Assembly: GCF_029222705.1 (NCBI RefSeq)
Contig: NZ_JARGZF010000002.1
Location: 372,001 to 436,000 of the forward strand
Direction of reading: 5' to 3'
Source of the DNA: Knoellia sp. p5-6-4
Lineage (GTDB): Bacteria; Actinomycetota; Actinomycetes; Actinomycetales; Dermatophilaceae
DNA length: 64,000 bases
Below the pieces are notes generated by a model. The model was not told where the DNA came from, did no database searches, and saw nothing but the letters and a program-made list of their open reading frames with translations. Of the stretch, positions 15,993-25,872 are shown in pieces. The first letter of the stretch is position 1. Each line of letters begins with the position of its first letter. The translations under genes were made by a program, and so were the position numbers.

Positions 15993-18089
15993 CTAGAGGG
16001 ACGCCTCGATCCGCTGGGCGAGCGCCCGGCCCGCCGACGCGCTGAACCCCTCGGTGAGGTGGTGCGTGTCGCGGTAGATGATGCGGCCCTCGGGGCTGAC
16101 CACCTGGCAGCGCTCGGTGGGGCAGATGACATCCGTCATGTCGACGAAGCCGATGCCCTTGCTGCCGGCCGCCGCCTTCCGCTCAGCCTCGTAGAGCACC
16201 TGGTCCTGGTGCGCGTTCGTCGCACGCTCGAACGAGCACCGCTCGACGTCCTTGGGGTGCTTCGAGAGGCAGGACGGCACGTCCTGCCCGGGCCAGGGCA
16301 CGTCGCGCAGCACGACGATGCGCGGGGCGATCTTCCCCAGCTCGGCGAAGGAGCGCTCGGCGCCCTCCTGCCACACCGGCCCGACCGTCTTCTCTGTCGT
16401 GAGGGACCCGTCGGGCAGCACCACCCGGGTGTCGTAGTTCTTGTAGCGGCCCACGACGACGGCGTCGAGGTCGGGGATGGAGGCGAGGCGCTCGATGACC
16501 TTCTCGCGCCACTCGGTGCAGGACGCGTACTCGGTCTTCTCCTGGTCGAGCCACACCGGCACGTCGTTGATGCTGCAGGACGCCTTGCCGAAGAAGTAGA
16601 CGGTCCAGCCCTTGGCCTTGGCCGCGCTGGTCATCGCCGCGCGCCAGTTCGTCGCGTGCGAGTCGCCCACCAGCGCGATCGTGCGCTTGCCACCGTCGGC
16701 CGGGCCGACCCGGCACTTCGCCGCCGGGGGGACCTGCGCCCCACCATGGCCGTTGTAGCAGCCGTCCACCGGCGGGGAGTCCTTGCGGGCCTCCTCCGGC
16801 CGGGTCGGCGAGACCTTCCCGGCCGGGGCCGTGCTCGAGGTGCCCGGGGTGGCCACGACGGTCTCCTCGGAGACGGTGGACCCCACGGCGAGGCCACAGC
16901 TCGTGACCAGTGCCACGCCCACGAGCGCGCCCCCGGCACGCAGCGAGCGCCCCCTCGAGACCTTGAGGAAGCCCGCGCTGCGCATGGGCTGCTCGACCAG
17001 GTAGTGGCTGATGACGGCCAGCGCGAAGGACAGCGCGACCGCAGCGAGGACCAGCGGCCAGGGTGCCGCGCCGGTGCCCGTCGCGCTGGGCGTGCCGAAG
17101 CGGGCATTGACCAGCACGAGCACGGGCCAGTGCCAGAGGTACCACGCGTAGGAGACCCGCCCGATGTAGCGCAGCACGGGGTGTGACAGGGCCCGCGCGA
17201 CCCCCTGGTCGGGCAGTCGCGCTCCCGCGCCGACCAGCAGGGCTGCGCCCAGCACGGGCACCAGGGCTGCCGTGCCCGGGAACGGCGTCGCCTCGTCCAT
17301 GACGAGGGCCGATCCCACGATCATGACGACGCCGGTCACCGCCGCGGCGTGGGCGGCCAGACGCGGGAGGCGCGGCAGCACCGGGCGGGCGAGGGCGAGT
17401 GCCGCCCCGATCCCGAGCTCCCAGGCGCGGGTGTGCAGGCCGAAGTAGGCGAAGGCGCTGCCGGACTCGGTCTGCTGCCAGGAGGCGACGAGCGAGACCG
17501 CGATGAGGACCGTGAGCGCCAGGGTGATCCGGCGGACCGCCACACCCCAGGCCCGCTTGGCGAGCCCGGACCGGCCCACCAGCAGGATCAGCAGCAGGGG
17601 CCAGACGATGTAGAACTGCTCCTCGACGCTGAGCGACCAGTAGTGGAGCACCGGGCTCTTGTCGGTGTCTGCCATGTACTGGGTCGACTCGGCGGCGAAG
17701 CGCCAGTTGGCACCCCACAGGGCGGCGCCGGCGAGGTCGACCGCGATGCCCTTGCGGTCGATGGGCGGCACCAGGAGGTAGGACGCCAGCGCGGTGGCCG
17801 CCAGCACCAGCGTCGAGAGCGGGAGCAGCCGGCGCACGCGACGGGCGTAGAAGTCGGCCAGCGAGACCGTGCCGGTGCGCGCGATCTCGTCCACGAGCAG
17901 CCCGGTGATGAGGAAGCCGGAGAGCACGAAGAAGACGTCGACGCCGACGAAGCCCCCGCTGACCGCGCCCACACCGGCGTGGAAGACGACGACCAGGAGC
18001 ACGGCGATGGCCCGCATGCCCTCGATGTCACCGCGGAAGCGGTTGCGCAGCTGGCGCCTCGTCTGGGGAGGCGCCGACTCTGGTCTCAT
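15993..18089 (-). CDS. Acyltransferase 3 / SGNH-hydrolase fusion (OafA-like O-acetyltransferase)
   Basis: 698 residues from ATG 18089; ATG 18107 is an in-frame alternative and neither has a clear ribosome site. The N-terminal acyltransferase-3 domain begins [22 protein letters not shown], with the catalytic-type histidine in VVFHAG and about ten membrane helices to residue 400 ([24 protein letters not shown]). A periplasmic SGNH-like domain follows, with [13 protein letters not shown] (nucleophile Ser) and [11 protein letters not shown] (Asp-x-His-His). Such fusions O-acetylate surface glycans or peptidoglycan by moving acetyl groups across the membrane. Located between fdhD and aceE; no pathway partner adjacent. 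Confidence 0.9.
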   Translation of the reverse strand: MRPESAPPQTRRQLRNRFRGDIEGMRAIAVLLVVVFHAGVGAVSGGFVGVDVFFVLSGFLITGLLVDEIARTGTVSLADFYARRVRRLLPLSTLVLAATALASYLLVPPIDRKGIAVDLAGAALWGANWRFAAESTQYMADTDKSPVLHYWSLSVEEQFYIVWPLLLILLVGRSGLAKRAWGVAVRRITLALTVLIAVSLVASWQQTESGSAFAYFGLHTRAWELGIGAALALARPVLPRLPRLAAHAAAVTGVVMIVGSALVMDEATPFPGTAALVPVLGAALLVGAGARLPDQGVARALSHPVLRYIGRVSYAWYLWHWPVLVLVNARFGTPSATGTGAAPWPLVLAAVALSFALAVISHYLVEQPMRSAGFLKVSRGRSLRAGGALVGVALVTSCGLAVGSTVSEETVVATPGTSSTAPAGKVSPTRPEEARKDSPPVDGCYNGHGGAQVPPAAKCRVGPADGGKRTIALVGDSHATNWRAAMTSAAKAKGWTVYFFGKASCSINDVPVWLDQEKTEYASCTEWREKVIERLASIPDLDAVVVGRYKNYDTRVVLPDGSLTTEKTVGPVWQEGAERSFAELGKIAPRIVVLRDVPWPGQDVPSCLSKHPKDVERCSFERATNAHQDQVLYEAERKAAAGSKGIGFVDMTDVICPTERCQVVSPEGRIIYRDTHHLTEGFSASAGRALAQRIEASL

Positions 18090-18333
18090 CGTGGTCGCAG
18101 GGCACATACGGGCGACGAGTATTCCGAACTCGGCGCCCGGCTGGCCAATCGAGACGGCCCCACCGGGCCGCGGCGCGCCTCGGGCCCGACTCCCCTCGTG
18201 GACGTTCCCCCAGCACAGAGCGGGGTACCACCCAGTAGCCGACCCTGGTTGTGACGTCCACCTCCTTTGGGGGGAAGATGGTTGGTGGCCGCTCGGCACA
18301 CCAGCGGTCGACGCCCGAGAAAGGACCGACGAC

Positions 18334-21099
18334 GTGGCCGCACGCGATCAGGCCGGACCCATCCTGAACGGCCTGCCCAGCCAGCTGCCGGACATCGACC
18401 CAGACGAGACCCAGGAGTGGCTCGACTCCCTCGATGGGGCCATCGAGGAGGGTGGCCGGACCCGTGCGCGCTACCTGATGCTCAAGCTGATCCAGCGTGC
18501 GCGGGAGAAGCAGCTCGGTGTGCCGTCGCTGACCGCGACCGACTACATCAACACCATCCCGCCGGAGCGTGAGCCCTGGTTCCCCGGTGACGAGGAGGTC
18601 GAGCGCCGCTACCGCGCCTGGCTGCGCTGGAACGCCGCGGTCATGGTGCACCGCGCCCAGCGCCCCGACATCTCGGTGGGCGGCCACATCTCCACCTACG
18701 CCTCGGCCGCGACCCTCTACGAGGTGGGCTTCAACCACTTCTGGCGCGGCAAGGACCACCAGGGCGGCGGCGACCAGATCTTCTTCCAGGGCCACGCCTC
18801 CCCCGGCATGTACGCCCGCGCGTTCCTCGAGGGGCGGCTCAGCGAGCAGCAGCTTGACGGCTTCCGCCAGGAGAAGAGCCACCTCGTCGACGGCAAGCCG
18901 CTCGCGCTGCCGTCCTACCCGCACCCGCGCCTGATGCCGGACTTCTGGGAGTTCCCCACGGTGTCGATGGGTCTCGGCCCGATGAACGCCATCTACCAGG
19001 CCCAGTTCAACAAGTACCTCCAGAACCGCGGCATCAAGGACACCAGCCAGCAGCACGTCTGGGCCTTCCTCGGCGACGGCGAGATGGACGAGCCGGAGTC
19101 GCGCGGCCTGCTGCAGCTGGCCGCCGGCGAGGAGCTCGACAACCTCACCTTCGTCATCAACTGCAACCTGCAGCGGCTCGACGGCCCGGTGCGCGGCAAC
19201 GGCAAGATCATCCAGGAGCTGGAGTCGTTCTTCCGCGGCGCCGGCTGGAACGTCATCAAGGTCGTCTGGGGCCGAGGCTGGGACCCGCTGCTGGCGCAGG
19301 ACCGCGACGGTGCGCTGGTCAACATCATGAACCAGACGAGCGACGGCGACTACCAGACCTTCCGCGCCAACGACGGCGCCTACGTCCGGGAGCACTTCTT
19401 CGGCCGCGACCCGCGCACCCGCGAGATGGTCAAGGACTGGAGCGACGAGGACGTCTGGTGGAAGCTCAAGCGCGGAGGGCACGACTACCACAAGGTCTAC
19501 GCCGCCTACAAGGCTGCGATGGAGCACACCGGCCAGCCGACGGTCATCCTCGCCAAGACCATCAAGGGCTACGGCCTCGGCAGCCACTTCGCCGGCCGCA
19601 ACGCCACGCACCAGATGAAGAAGCTCACGCTGGACGACCTCAAGGGCCTGCGCGACAGCCTCAAGCTGCCGATCACCGACGAGCAGCTCGAGGCCGACCC
19701 CTACCGTCCGCCGTACTTCCACCCCGGTGAGGACGACCCGACGATCCAGTACATGAAGGAGCTGCGCCAGAAGCTCGGCGGCTCCCTCCCGAAGCGCGTC
19801 GTCGACCACAAGCCGCTCGAGCTGCCCTCGCACGACTCCTACGCGGTCGTGAAGAAGGGCACCGGCAAGCAGCAGGTCGCCACGACGATGGCCTTCGTGC
19901 GCCTGCTCAAGGAGCTCATGCGCGACAAGGAGTTCGGCAAGCGCGTCGTGCCGATCATCCCGGACGAGGCCCGCACGTTCGGCATGGACTCGTTCTTCCC
20001 GACGATCAAGATCTACAACCCGCACGGGCAGCACTACACCTCGGTCGACGCCGAGCTGATGCTGGCCTACAAGGAGTCGGCGCAGGGCCAGATCCTGCAC
20101 CTCGGCATCAACGAGGCAGGCTCCCTGGCGGCCTTCACCGCGGCCGGCTCGTCCTATGCGACGCACGGCGAGCCGATGGTGCCGATCTACGTCTTCTACT
20201 CGATGTTCGGCTTCCAGCGCACCGGCGACTCGATCTGGGCGGCCGCCGACCAGATGACCCGCGGCTTCCTCATCGGCGCCACCGCGGGCCGCACGACGCT
20301 GACCGGCGAGGGCCTGCAGCACGCCGACGGCCACAGCCCGCTGCTCGCCGCGACCAACCCCGCGGTCGTCACGTACGACCCGGCGTTCGCGTTCGAGATC
20401 GGGCACATCATGGAGGACGGCCTCCGGCGCATGTACGGCGAGAACCCGGAGAACGTCATCTACTACCTGACGGTCTACAACGAGCCGATGGCCCAGCCGG
20501 CCGAGCCCGAGCACGTCGACCGCGAGGGCATCCTCAAGGGCATGCACCTCTACGCCCCCGGCAACAGCGAGGGCCTGGGCGAGACGCCGCCGCGCGTGCA
20601 GCTGCTGGCCTCCGGTGTCGGTGTGCCGTGGGCGCTCGAGGCGCAGGAGCTGCTCCGCAGCGACTGGGGCGTCGTGGCCGACGTCTGGTCGGTCACCTCC
20701 TGGAACGAGCTGCGTCGCGACGGCCTGCGCTGCGACGAGCAGCGGTTCCTCCACCCCGACCAGGACGTCCCGGTGCCCTACGTCACGCAGCGCCTGCGCG
20801 AGACCCGCGGGCCGGTCGTGGCCGTGTCCGACTACATGCGGCAGGTCCAGGACCAGATCCAGCCGTGGGTGCCGACCGAATTCGCCTCCCTGGGCGCCGA
20901 CGGCTTCGGCTTCTCGGACACCCGTCCGGCGGCCCGGCGCTTCTTCCACATCGACGGCCCGTCCGTCGCGGTGCGGGCGCTGCAGATGCTGGCCGCCCGC
21001 GGCGAGGTCGACGCCCACGCCGCGCGCGAGGCGGCGTCCCGCTACCGGCTGCTCGACGTCACCGCCGGCACGTCCGGCACGGCCGGGGGCGACGCCTGA
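18334..21099 (+). CDS. aceE: Pyruvate dehydrogenase E1 component, homodimeric type
   Basis: 921 residues. Start GTG 18334 has AAAGGA about 9 bases upstream. The thiamine pyrophosphate motif is [12 protein letters not shown] near residue 247, closing at VINCN about 30 residues later. [25 protein letters not shown] and the C-terminal transketolase domain ([23 protein letters not shown]) match AceE. The enzyme decarboxylates pyruvate and acetylates the lipoyl domain of E2, feeding acetyl-CoA to the adjacent fatty acid synthesis genes; aceE beside fasR/fab genes is conserved in mycobacteria. A strong hairpin follows at 21121. Confidence 0.97.
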   Translation: MAARDQAGPILNGLPSQLPDIDPDETQEWLDSLDGAIEEGGRTRARYLMLKLIQRAREKQLGVPSLTATDYINTIPPEREPWFPGDEEVERRYRAWLRWNAAVMVHRAQRPDISVGGHISTYASAATLYEVGFNHFWRGKDHQGGGDQIFFQGHASPGMYARAFLEGRLSEQQLDGFRQEKSHLVDGKPLALPSYPHPRLMPDFWEFPTVSMGLGPMNAIYQAQFNKYLQNRGIKDTSQQHVWAFLGDGEMDEPESRGLLQLAAGEELDNLTFVINCNLQRLDGPVRGNGKIIQELESFFRGAGWNVIKVVWGRGWDPLLAQDRDGALVNIMNQTSDGDYQTFRANDGAYVREHFFGRDPRTREMVKDWSDEDVWWKLKRGGHDYHKVYAAYKAAMEHTGQPTVILAKTIKGYGLGSHFAGRNATHQMKKLTLDDLKGLRDSLKLPITDEQLEADPYRPPYFHPGEDDPTIQYMKELRQKLGGSLPKRVVDHKPLELPSHDSYAVVKKGTGKQQVATTMAFVRLLKELMRDKEFGKRVVPIIPDEARTFGMDSFFPTIKIYNPHGQHYTSVDAELMLAYKESAQGQILHLGINEAGSLAAFTAAGSSYATHGEPMVPIYVFYSMFGFQRTGDSIWAAADQMTRGFLIGATAGRTTLTGEGLQHADGHSPLLAATNPAVVTYDPAFAFEIGHIMEDGLRRMYGENPENVIYYLTVYNEPMAQPAEPEHVDREGILKGMHLYAPGNSEGLGETPPRVQLLASGVGVPWALEAQELLRSDWGVVADVWSVTSWNELRRDGLRCDEQRFLHPDQDVPVPYVTQRLRETRGPVVAVSDYMRQVQDQIQPWVPTEFASLGADGFGFSDTRPAARRFFHIDGPSVAVRALQMLAARGEVDAHAAREAASRYRLLDVTAGTSGTAGGDA

Positions 21100-21120
21100 C
21101 GGCACCTCGCTGCACGACCC

Positions 21121-21156
21121 GGTATGCCGCCCGCTCACCTGAGCGGGCGGCATACC
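21121..21156. terminator. Terminator hairpin after aceE, built from inverted GTATGCCG octamers
   Basis: Perfect 17-bp stem, left arm beginning GGTATGCCGCCCG and right arm ending CGGGCGGCATACC, two-base centre. It lies 22 bases after the aceE stop. Each arm contains the octamer GTATGCCG that recurs through the window. Confidence 0.88.
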
Positions 21157-21224
21157 TGCGTCTGGGCCGGGACGTTCCGCTCCCCACCGTGCGGGCGTGC
21201 TCGCGCGACGCGAGGATGGGTGAC

Positions 21225-22106
21225 ATGTCGAACCTCTCCCCCGACCAGCGACGCGTCGCCGTCACCGGCGCGGCCGGGCAGCTCGGACGTGCCGTCGTCC
21301 GCCACCTGCGCGACCAGAGCTGGGACGTCCTCGCCCTCGACCGCCGGCTGCCGGAGGGCGACCCCGGCGAGTACCTCGCCGTCGACCTCACCGACTACGG
21401 ACAGGTCCTGCCGGCGCTGACCGGCGGCGTCGACGAGCACGGACCGGTGGCGGCGGTGGTGCACCTCGCGGCGATCCGCGCGCCCGGGCTGGTGCCCAAC
21501 GCGACCACCTTCGCCAACAACGTCCCGTCGACCTACAACGTCTTCGCCGCCTGCCGGGCCGCCGGCATCCGCAACGTCGTCTGGGCCTCCAGCGAGACTG
21601 TGCTCGGCCTGCCGTTCGACACGCCGCCGCCCTACGCGCCGGTCGACGAGGACTACACGCCCCGGCCGGAGTCGACCTACTCGCTCGGCAAGACGCTCGA
21701 GGAGGAGATGGCGCGGCAGTTCTGCCGGTGGGACCCGGGCCTGAAGATGGTCGGCCTGCGGTTCTCGAACGTCATGGATCCCGACGACTACGAACGGTTC
21801 CCGGACTTCGACCGCGACCCTCAGCTACGCAGGTGGAACCTGTGGGGCTACATCGACGCCCGTGACGGCGCCCAGGCCGTGCGCCGGGCGCTGGAGCACG
21901 ACGCCACCGGGGCCGACGTCTTCGTCATCGCCAACGCCGACACCGTGATGAGCCGCTCCAGTGCCGAGCTGATGGCCGAGGTGTTCCCCGGCGTCGAGGT
22001 CCGCCGCACCCTGGGCGAGCACGAGACCCTGCTGTGCATCGACAAGGCACGGCGTGTGCTGGGCTACGAGCCCGAGCACTCCTGGCGGGACGCGGCCGGA
22101 GCCTGA
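21225..22106 (+). CDS. NAD-dependent epimerase/dehydratase family protein (extended SDR)
   Basis: 293 residues from ATG 21225; ATG 21216 is in frame nine bases upstream. The Rossmann start VAVTGAAGQLGRAVVRHL gives the NAD(P)-binding GxxGxxG. AVVHLAAIRAP, the catalytic YSLGK (Tyr/Lys) and VVWASSETVLG (Ser) complete the extended SDR set. VGLRFSNVMDPDDY and WGYIDARDGAQAV place it with actinobacterial NAD-dependent sugar epimerase/dehydratases. Substrate unknown. Single gene between the aceE terminator and the fasR promoter. Confidence 0.85.
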   Translation: MSNLSPDQRRVAVTGAAGQLGRAVVRHLRDQSWDVLALDRRLPEGDPGEYLAVDLTDYGQVLPALTGGVDEHGPVAAVVHLAAIRAPGLVPNATTFANNVPSTYNVFAACRAAGIRNVVWASSETVLGLPFDTPPPYAPVDEDYTPRPESTYSLGKTLEEEMARQFCRWDPGLKMVGLRFSNVMDPDDYERFPDFDRDPQLRRWNLWGYIDARDGAQAVRRALEHDATGADVFVIANADTVMSRSSAELMAEVFPGVEVRRTLGEHETLLCIDKARRVLGYEPEHSWRDAAGA

Positions 22107-22142
22107 CCGGCGCCCACGGCGCCGTTGTGGGCGGCATACAAA

Positions 22143-22148
22143 TAGAGT
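22143..22148 (+). promoter_or_regulatory. -10 box of fasR (leaderless)
   Basis: TAGAGT followed by 6 bases and ATG 22155. Confidence 0.55.
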
Positions 22149-22154
22149 GCGGGT

Positions 22155-23387
22155 ATGCCGTCCGCCCAGGCGCCCGTGTCAGCCGCCACGATGCGCCGTG
22201 TCGAGCGTGGCGCGGGCGACCTGTCGAGCGCCGCCATCCGCAGGATGGAGACCAGCCACGACTGGTACCGCGCCCTGTCCGCCGAGGACCGCTCGTGGGT
22301 GGGGCTGGTCGCCCAGGCCGGCATCGCCGCCTTCATCTCCTGGCTGCGCGACGGCGGAGGCCAGCAGCCGGTGACCGCCAACGTGTTCGGCACCGCCCCG
22401 CGGGAGCTGACCCGCTCGATCAGCCTCAAGCAGACGCTCGACCTCGTGCGCTCGGTGGTCGACGCGGTCGAGGAGCACGCGACCGAGCTCGCCGAGCCCG
22501 GGGGCGAGCAGGCACTGCGCGAGTCGGTGCTGCGGTACAGCCGCGAGATCGCCTTCGCCGCGGCCGAGGTCTACGCGCACGCGGCCGAGGCCAGGGGCGC
22601 GTGGGACGCCCGACTCGAGGGGCTGGTCGTCGACGCGGTGCTGCGCGGGGAGGCCGACGACTCGATGCAGTCGCGGGCGGCGGCCCTCGGGTGGGGCTCC
22701 ACGACACGCGTTGCCGTGGTCGCCGGCAGCAGCCCTCCGGGAGGCTCGGCGGGCGTCGTCGACGGGCTGCGCCGCTCGGCGGCGAAGCTCGGGGTCGACC
22801 TGCTCGCCGCTGTGCAGGGCCGACGCCTGGTGTGCATCCTCGGCAACGTCGACGACGCGCTGGCCGCCGCCGGCGAGCTCGGCGGGCACTTCGGCGACGG
22901 CGCGATCGTCGTCGGCCCGACGGTGCCACACCTGTTCGCCGCAGGACGGTCGGCCCGTGCCGCGCTCTCGGGCCAGTCGTGCGCCCACGCGTGGCCGGAG
23001 GCTCCTCGTCCGGTCTCGGCCGACGACCTGCTGGCCGAGCGGGTGCTCGTCGGCGACGCCGCGGCCCGCGTGCAGCTGCTCGAGCGCATCTGGAGGCCCC
23101 TGTCGGACAGCAGCGGGGCCAACCTCCTGCAGACCGCGGCCGTCTACCTCGAGGGCGGCAACGGCCTCGAGGGCACGGCACGCCTGCTGTTCGTGCACCC
23201 CAACACCGTCCGCTACCGGCTGGGCAAGATCGCCGACCTCACCGGGTACGACCTCACCGACGCCCACGACGCCCACACGGTGCGCATCGCCCTGGCGCTG
23301 GGGCGGCTCGCCTCACCCCCGCACCGCGCCGGCCCCGCGCCGCGGACGGGTCAGAGTGCCCCGGCCGCCGACGCACCGCAATTGTAG
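22155..23387 (+). CDS. fasR: PucR-family regulator of fatty acid synthesis
   Basis: 410 residues. N-terminal region (about 1-160) of helical RsbR-like character, central GGDEF-like/PucR domain, and a C-terminal helix-turn-helix with EGTARLLFVHPNTVRYRLGKIADLTG (about residues 340-366), which is the PucR-type HTH_30. Orthologue by position and architecture of Streptomyces FasR (SCO2386) and Mycobacterium Rv2242; Streptomyces FasR activates transcription of the fabD-fabH-acpP-fabF operon. The same arrangement is seen here, with fabD 78 bases downstream and palindromic sites in between. ATG 22155 follows a -10 box by 6 bases, so the mRNA is likely leaderless. Confidence 0.9.
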   Translation: MPSAQAPVSAATMRRVERGAGDLSSAAIRRMETSHDWYRALSAEDRSWVGLVAQAGIAAFISWLRDGGGQQPVTANVFGTAPRELTRSISLKQTLDLVRSVVDAVEEHATELAEPGGEQALRESVLRYSREIAFAAAEVYAHAAEARGAWDARLEGLVVDAVLRGEADDSMQSRAAALGWGSTTRVAVVAGSSPPGGSAGVVDGLRRSAAKLGVDLLAAVQGRRLVCILGNVDDALAAAGELGGHFGDGAIVVGPTVPHLFAAGRSARAALSGQSCAHAWPEAPRPVSADDLLAERVLVGDAAARVQLLERIWRPLSDSSGANLLQTAAVYLEGGNGLEGTARLLFVHPNTVRYRLGKIADLTGYDLTDAHDAHTVRIALALGRLASPPHRAGPAPRTGQSAPAADAPQL

Positions 23388-23417
23388 GAATCCTCCAACA
23401 CCGGCACGTGATGTTGG
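23382..23417 (+). promoter_or_regulatory. Candidate FasR operator / fabD promoter region
   Basis: Two overlapping inverted repeats: TTGTAGGA-A-TCCTCCAA (23382-23398, one mismatch) and CCAACA-N11-TGTTGG (23395-23417). A direct repeat CGGTCACGG with an 11-base period follows at 23425 and 23436. The stop codon of fasR lies inside the first palindrome. Assignment to FasR is inference from position. Confidence 0.5.
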
Positions 23418-23465
23418 TGGCGTTCGGTCACGGTGCGGTCACGGCCCGGACGGAAGGCTGGGGGT

Positions 23466-24428
23466 GTGCTCGCGATCGTCTGCCCTGGACAGGGCTCCCA
23501 GACCCCCGGCTTCCTGACGCCCTGGCTCGACCTGCCCGCGGTGCGCACCCGGCTCGAGGCGCTCTCGGAGGTGGCCGGCCTGGACCTCGTGGCCCACGGC
23601 ACGACCTCGGACGCAGACACCATCAAGGACACGGCCGTCGCCCAGCCGCTCATCGTGGCGGCCGGCCTGGCCAGCCTCCCTGCCCTCTTCGGTGACGTCG
23701 ACCCCGCCTCGGCGGTGGCCGTGACGGCGGGGCACTCGGTGGGCGAGATCACCGCGGCGGCCTTCGCCGACGTCCTCTCCGACGCCGACGCGATGGCCTT
23801 CGTCCGGGAGCGGGGCCGCGGCATGGCGGCGGCCAGCGCCGTGACGCCCACGGGCATGAGCGCCGTCCTCGGCGGGGACCCCGACGAGGTGGCCGCGACC
23901 CTCGAGCGCCACAGCCTGACGCCGGCCAACAACAACGGCGCCGGACAGGTCGTCGCGGCGGGCACCCTCGAGCAGCTCGCCGCGCTCACGGCCGACCCCC
24001 CGGCCCGGGCCCGCGTCATCCCCCTCCAGGTGGCGGGCGCCTTCCACACCACCCACATGGGCCCCGCTGTCGAGGCCCTGGGCCGGCAGGCTGCCGGGTT
24101 CAGCACCAGCACCCCGACGGTTGCCCTCGTGTCCAACGCAGACGGCACGGTCGTGCGCGACGGCGCCGAGGTGCTCGCACGCCTCGTCAGCCAGGTGAGC
24201 AACCCGGTGCGCTGGGACCTGTGCATGCAGACGCTGGCCGACCTCGGCGTCTCCGGCCTCATCGAGCTGCCGCCGGCGGGCACCCTCGTCGGCCTGGCCA
24301 AGCGGGGCCTCAAGGGCGTCGAGACCCTCGCGCTGAAGAGCCCCGACGACCTCGAGGCCGCCCAGCGCATGCTCCGCGAGCACGGCGGCCAGCCCGCCCC
24401 CTCCCCCTCTGTCGAGCAGGAAGCCTGA
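23466..24428 (+). CDS. fabD: Malonyl-CoA:ACP transacylase
   Basis: 320 residues from GTG 23466 with GGAAGG 8 bases upstream. The N-terminal IVCPGQGSQTPGF and nucleophile elbow AGHSVGEITAA (Ser91) are diagnostic. GAFHTTHM supplies the catalytic histidine, and PVRWDLCMQTL and GLAKRG are conserved. The enzyme loads malonyl groups from CoA onto acyl carrier protein for chain elongation. First gene of the fabD-fabH-acpP-fabF operon; fabH starts 3 bases after its stop. Confidence 0.96.
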   Translation: MLAIVCPGQGSQTPGFLTPWLDLPAVRTRLEALSEVAGLDLVAHGTTSDADTIKDTAVAQPLIVAAGLASLPALFGDVDPASAVAVTAGHSVGEITAAAFADVLSDADAMAFVRERGRGMAAASAVTPTGMSAVLGGDPDEVAATLERHSLTPANNNGAGQVVAAGTLEQLAALTADPPARARVIPLQVAGAFHTTHMGPAVEALGRQAAGFSTSTPTVALVSNADGTVVRDGAEVLARLVSQVSNPVRWDLCMQTLADLGVSGLIELPPAGTLVGLAKRGLKGVETLALKSPDDLEAAQRMLREHGGQPAPSPSVEQEA

Positions 24429-24431
24429 GCC

Positions 24432-25451
24432 ATGACCCCTCTCGCCCCGAAGGGCACCGGCACCCCGGTCACCACCACGGGGGCGGCCCACGCCCGCATC
24501 ATGGGCGTCGGCGCCTACCGCCCGGAACGGATCGTCCCCAACTCCGAGGTGATCGAGAAGATCGACTCCTCGGACGAGTGGATCCGCGAGCGCTCCGGCA
24601 TCATCAGCCGCCGCTTCGCAGCCCCCGACGAGACGGTCGTCGACATGTCCGAGCACGCCACGCGCGAGGCACTGGCCATGGCGGGGCTCGAGGCGGGTCA
24701 GATCGACGCCGTCGTCCTCGCCACGGTCACCCACCCCTACCAGACGCCAGCCGCGGCGCCGATCCTCGCCGACCGCCTCGGCATCCAGGCGGCAGCGTTC
24801 GACATCTCGGCCGCGTGTGCCGGCTACTGCCACGGCATCGCGCTGGCCAACGACATGGTTCGCGGAGGCAGCGCCACGCACGTGCTGGTCGTGGGCGTCG
24901 AGAAGCTCTCGGACTTCACCGACCCCTACGACCGCGGCAGCGCGTTCATCTTCGGCGACGGCGCCGGTGCCGCGATCGTCGGACCGTCGGACACCCCGGC
25001 CATCGGCCCCACCGTGTGGGGCTCGGACGGCTCGCAGTGGAAGACGATCTCCCAGCGCGACAGCTGGATCGAGACGCGCGAGAAGCAGATCGACTTCCCC
25101 GCCATCACCATGGCCGGGCAGTCGGTGTTCCGCTGGGCGGTCTGGGGCATGGCCCCCGTCGCGCAGAAGGCCCTCGATGCAGCCGGCGTCCGCGCCGAGG
25201 ACCTCGACGCCTTCATCCCGCACCAGGCCAACATGCGGATCATCGACGCGATGATCAAGCAGCTCAAGCTGCCGTCCGACATCGCCGTGGCCCGCGACAT
25301 CGCCGAGACCGCCAACACCAGCGCCGCCTCCATCCCCCTTGCGACCGAGCGGATGCTGCGTGAGGGGTCGGCGCCCCGCGGGGGCCTCGCGCTCCAGATC
25401 GGCTTCGGCGCCGGGCTGGTCTACGCCGCACAGGTCGTGGTCCTGCCCTGA
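24432..25451 (+). CDS. fabH: Beta-ketoacyl-ACP synthase III
   Basis: 339 residues, thiolase fold. The catalytic triad is complete: Cys129 in FDISAACAGY, His in FIPHQANMRI and Asn in AETANTSAAS. The N-terminus SSDEWIRERSGI matches FabH. FabH starts each fatty acid chain by condensing acyl-CoA with malonyl-ACP; actinobacterial enzymes usually accept branched starters (iso/anteiso), which is expected but not provable here. About 20 extra residues precede the usual FabH start, so a later ATG (at HARIMGVGAY) is possible. Tightly linked to fabD. Confidence 0.95.
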   Translation: MTPLAPKGTGTPVTTTGAAHARIMGVGAYRPERIVPNSEVIEKIDSSDEWIRERSGIISRRFAAPDETVVDMSEHATREALAMAGLEAGQIDAVVLATVTHPYQTPAAAPILADRLGIQAAAFDISAACAGYCHGIALANDMVRGGSATHVLVVGVEKLSDFTDPYDRGSAFIFGDGAGAAIVGPSDTPAIGPTVWGSDGSQWKTISQRDSWIETREKQIDFPAITMAGQSVFRWAVWGMAPVAQKALDAAGVRAEDLDAFIPHQANMRIIDAMIKQLKLPSDIAVARDIAETANTSAASIPLATERMLREGSAPRGGLALQIGFGAGLVYAAQVVVLP

Positions 25452-25533
25452 CGTGACTCCCGCCGGTCTGACGGGTGTATCGGGCCACAGCAGAGACGCA
25501 ACCACCCAACGCAACACTCAAGGAGCAGACAAG

Positions 25534-25782
25534 ATGGCACAGAGCGAGCAGGAGATCCTCGAGGGCCTCGCCGAGATCGTGAACGAGGAGACCGGCCTGT
25601 CGACCGACTCGGTCCAGTCCGACAAGTCCTTCACCGAGGACCTCGACATCGACTCGCTGTCGATGATGACGATCGTCGTCAACGCCGAGGAGAAGTTCGG
25701 CGTGCGCATCCCCGACGACGAGGTCAAGAACCTCACCACCGTGGGCGACGCCGTCAGCTTCATCGCCAAGAACCAGAGCTGA
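25534..25782 (+). CDS. acpP: Acyl carrier protein
   Basis: 82 residues from ATG 25534 with AAGGAG 8 bases upstream. Acidic four-helix protein; phosphopantetheine attaches to Ser41 in DLDIDSLSMM. FGVRIPDDEVKNLTTVGDAVSFI is the recognition helix region. It carries growing acyl chains for FabD, FabH and FabF. It is separated from fabH by 82 bases and from fabF by a strong hairpin, a layout that would raise acpP message relative to its neighbours. Confidence 0.97.
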   Translation: MAQSEQEILEGLAEIVNEETGLSTDSVQSDKSFTEDLDIDSLSMMTIVVNAEEKFGVRIPDDEVKNLTTVGDAVSFIAKNQS

Positions 25783-25797
25783 GCCCCCGCGTGCGGC

Positions 25798-25827
25798 GGC
25801 CGCGCTGGCCCCACGGCCAGCGCGGCC
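25798..25827 (+). terminator. Intra-operon hairpin between acpP and fabF
   Basis: Perfect 13-bp GC stem (GGCCGCGCTGGCC and its complement) with loop CCAC, 16 bases after the acpP stop. No U tract follows. Likely a partial terminator or a 3' end that stabilises the acpP transcript. Confidence 0.7.
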
Positions 25828-25872
25828 CCGCCCCCCACCACTCGTGACCCCGACGAAGGAGCAGAACCGCCC

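Noticed and set aside
18240-18333. Specific promoter for aceE
   Set aside because: Region holds TTGTGAC and G-runs but no convincing -10 at a sensible distance, so I did not call it.
18028-21153. Very long open frame (about 1040 codons) antisense to aceE
   Set aside because: It mirrors aceE codon structure in GC-rich DNA; its composition (Val/Gly/Arg/Leu runs) matches no family, whereas aceE is unmistakable.
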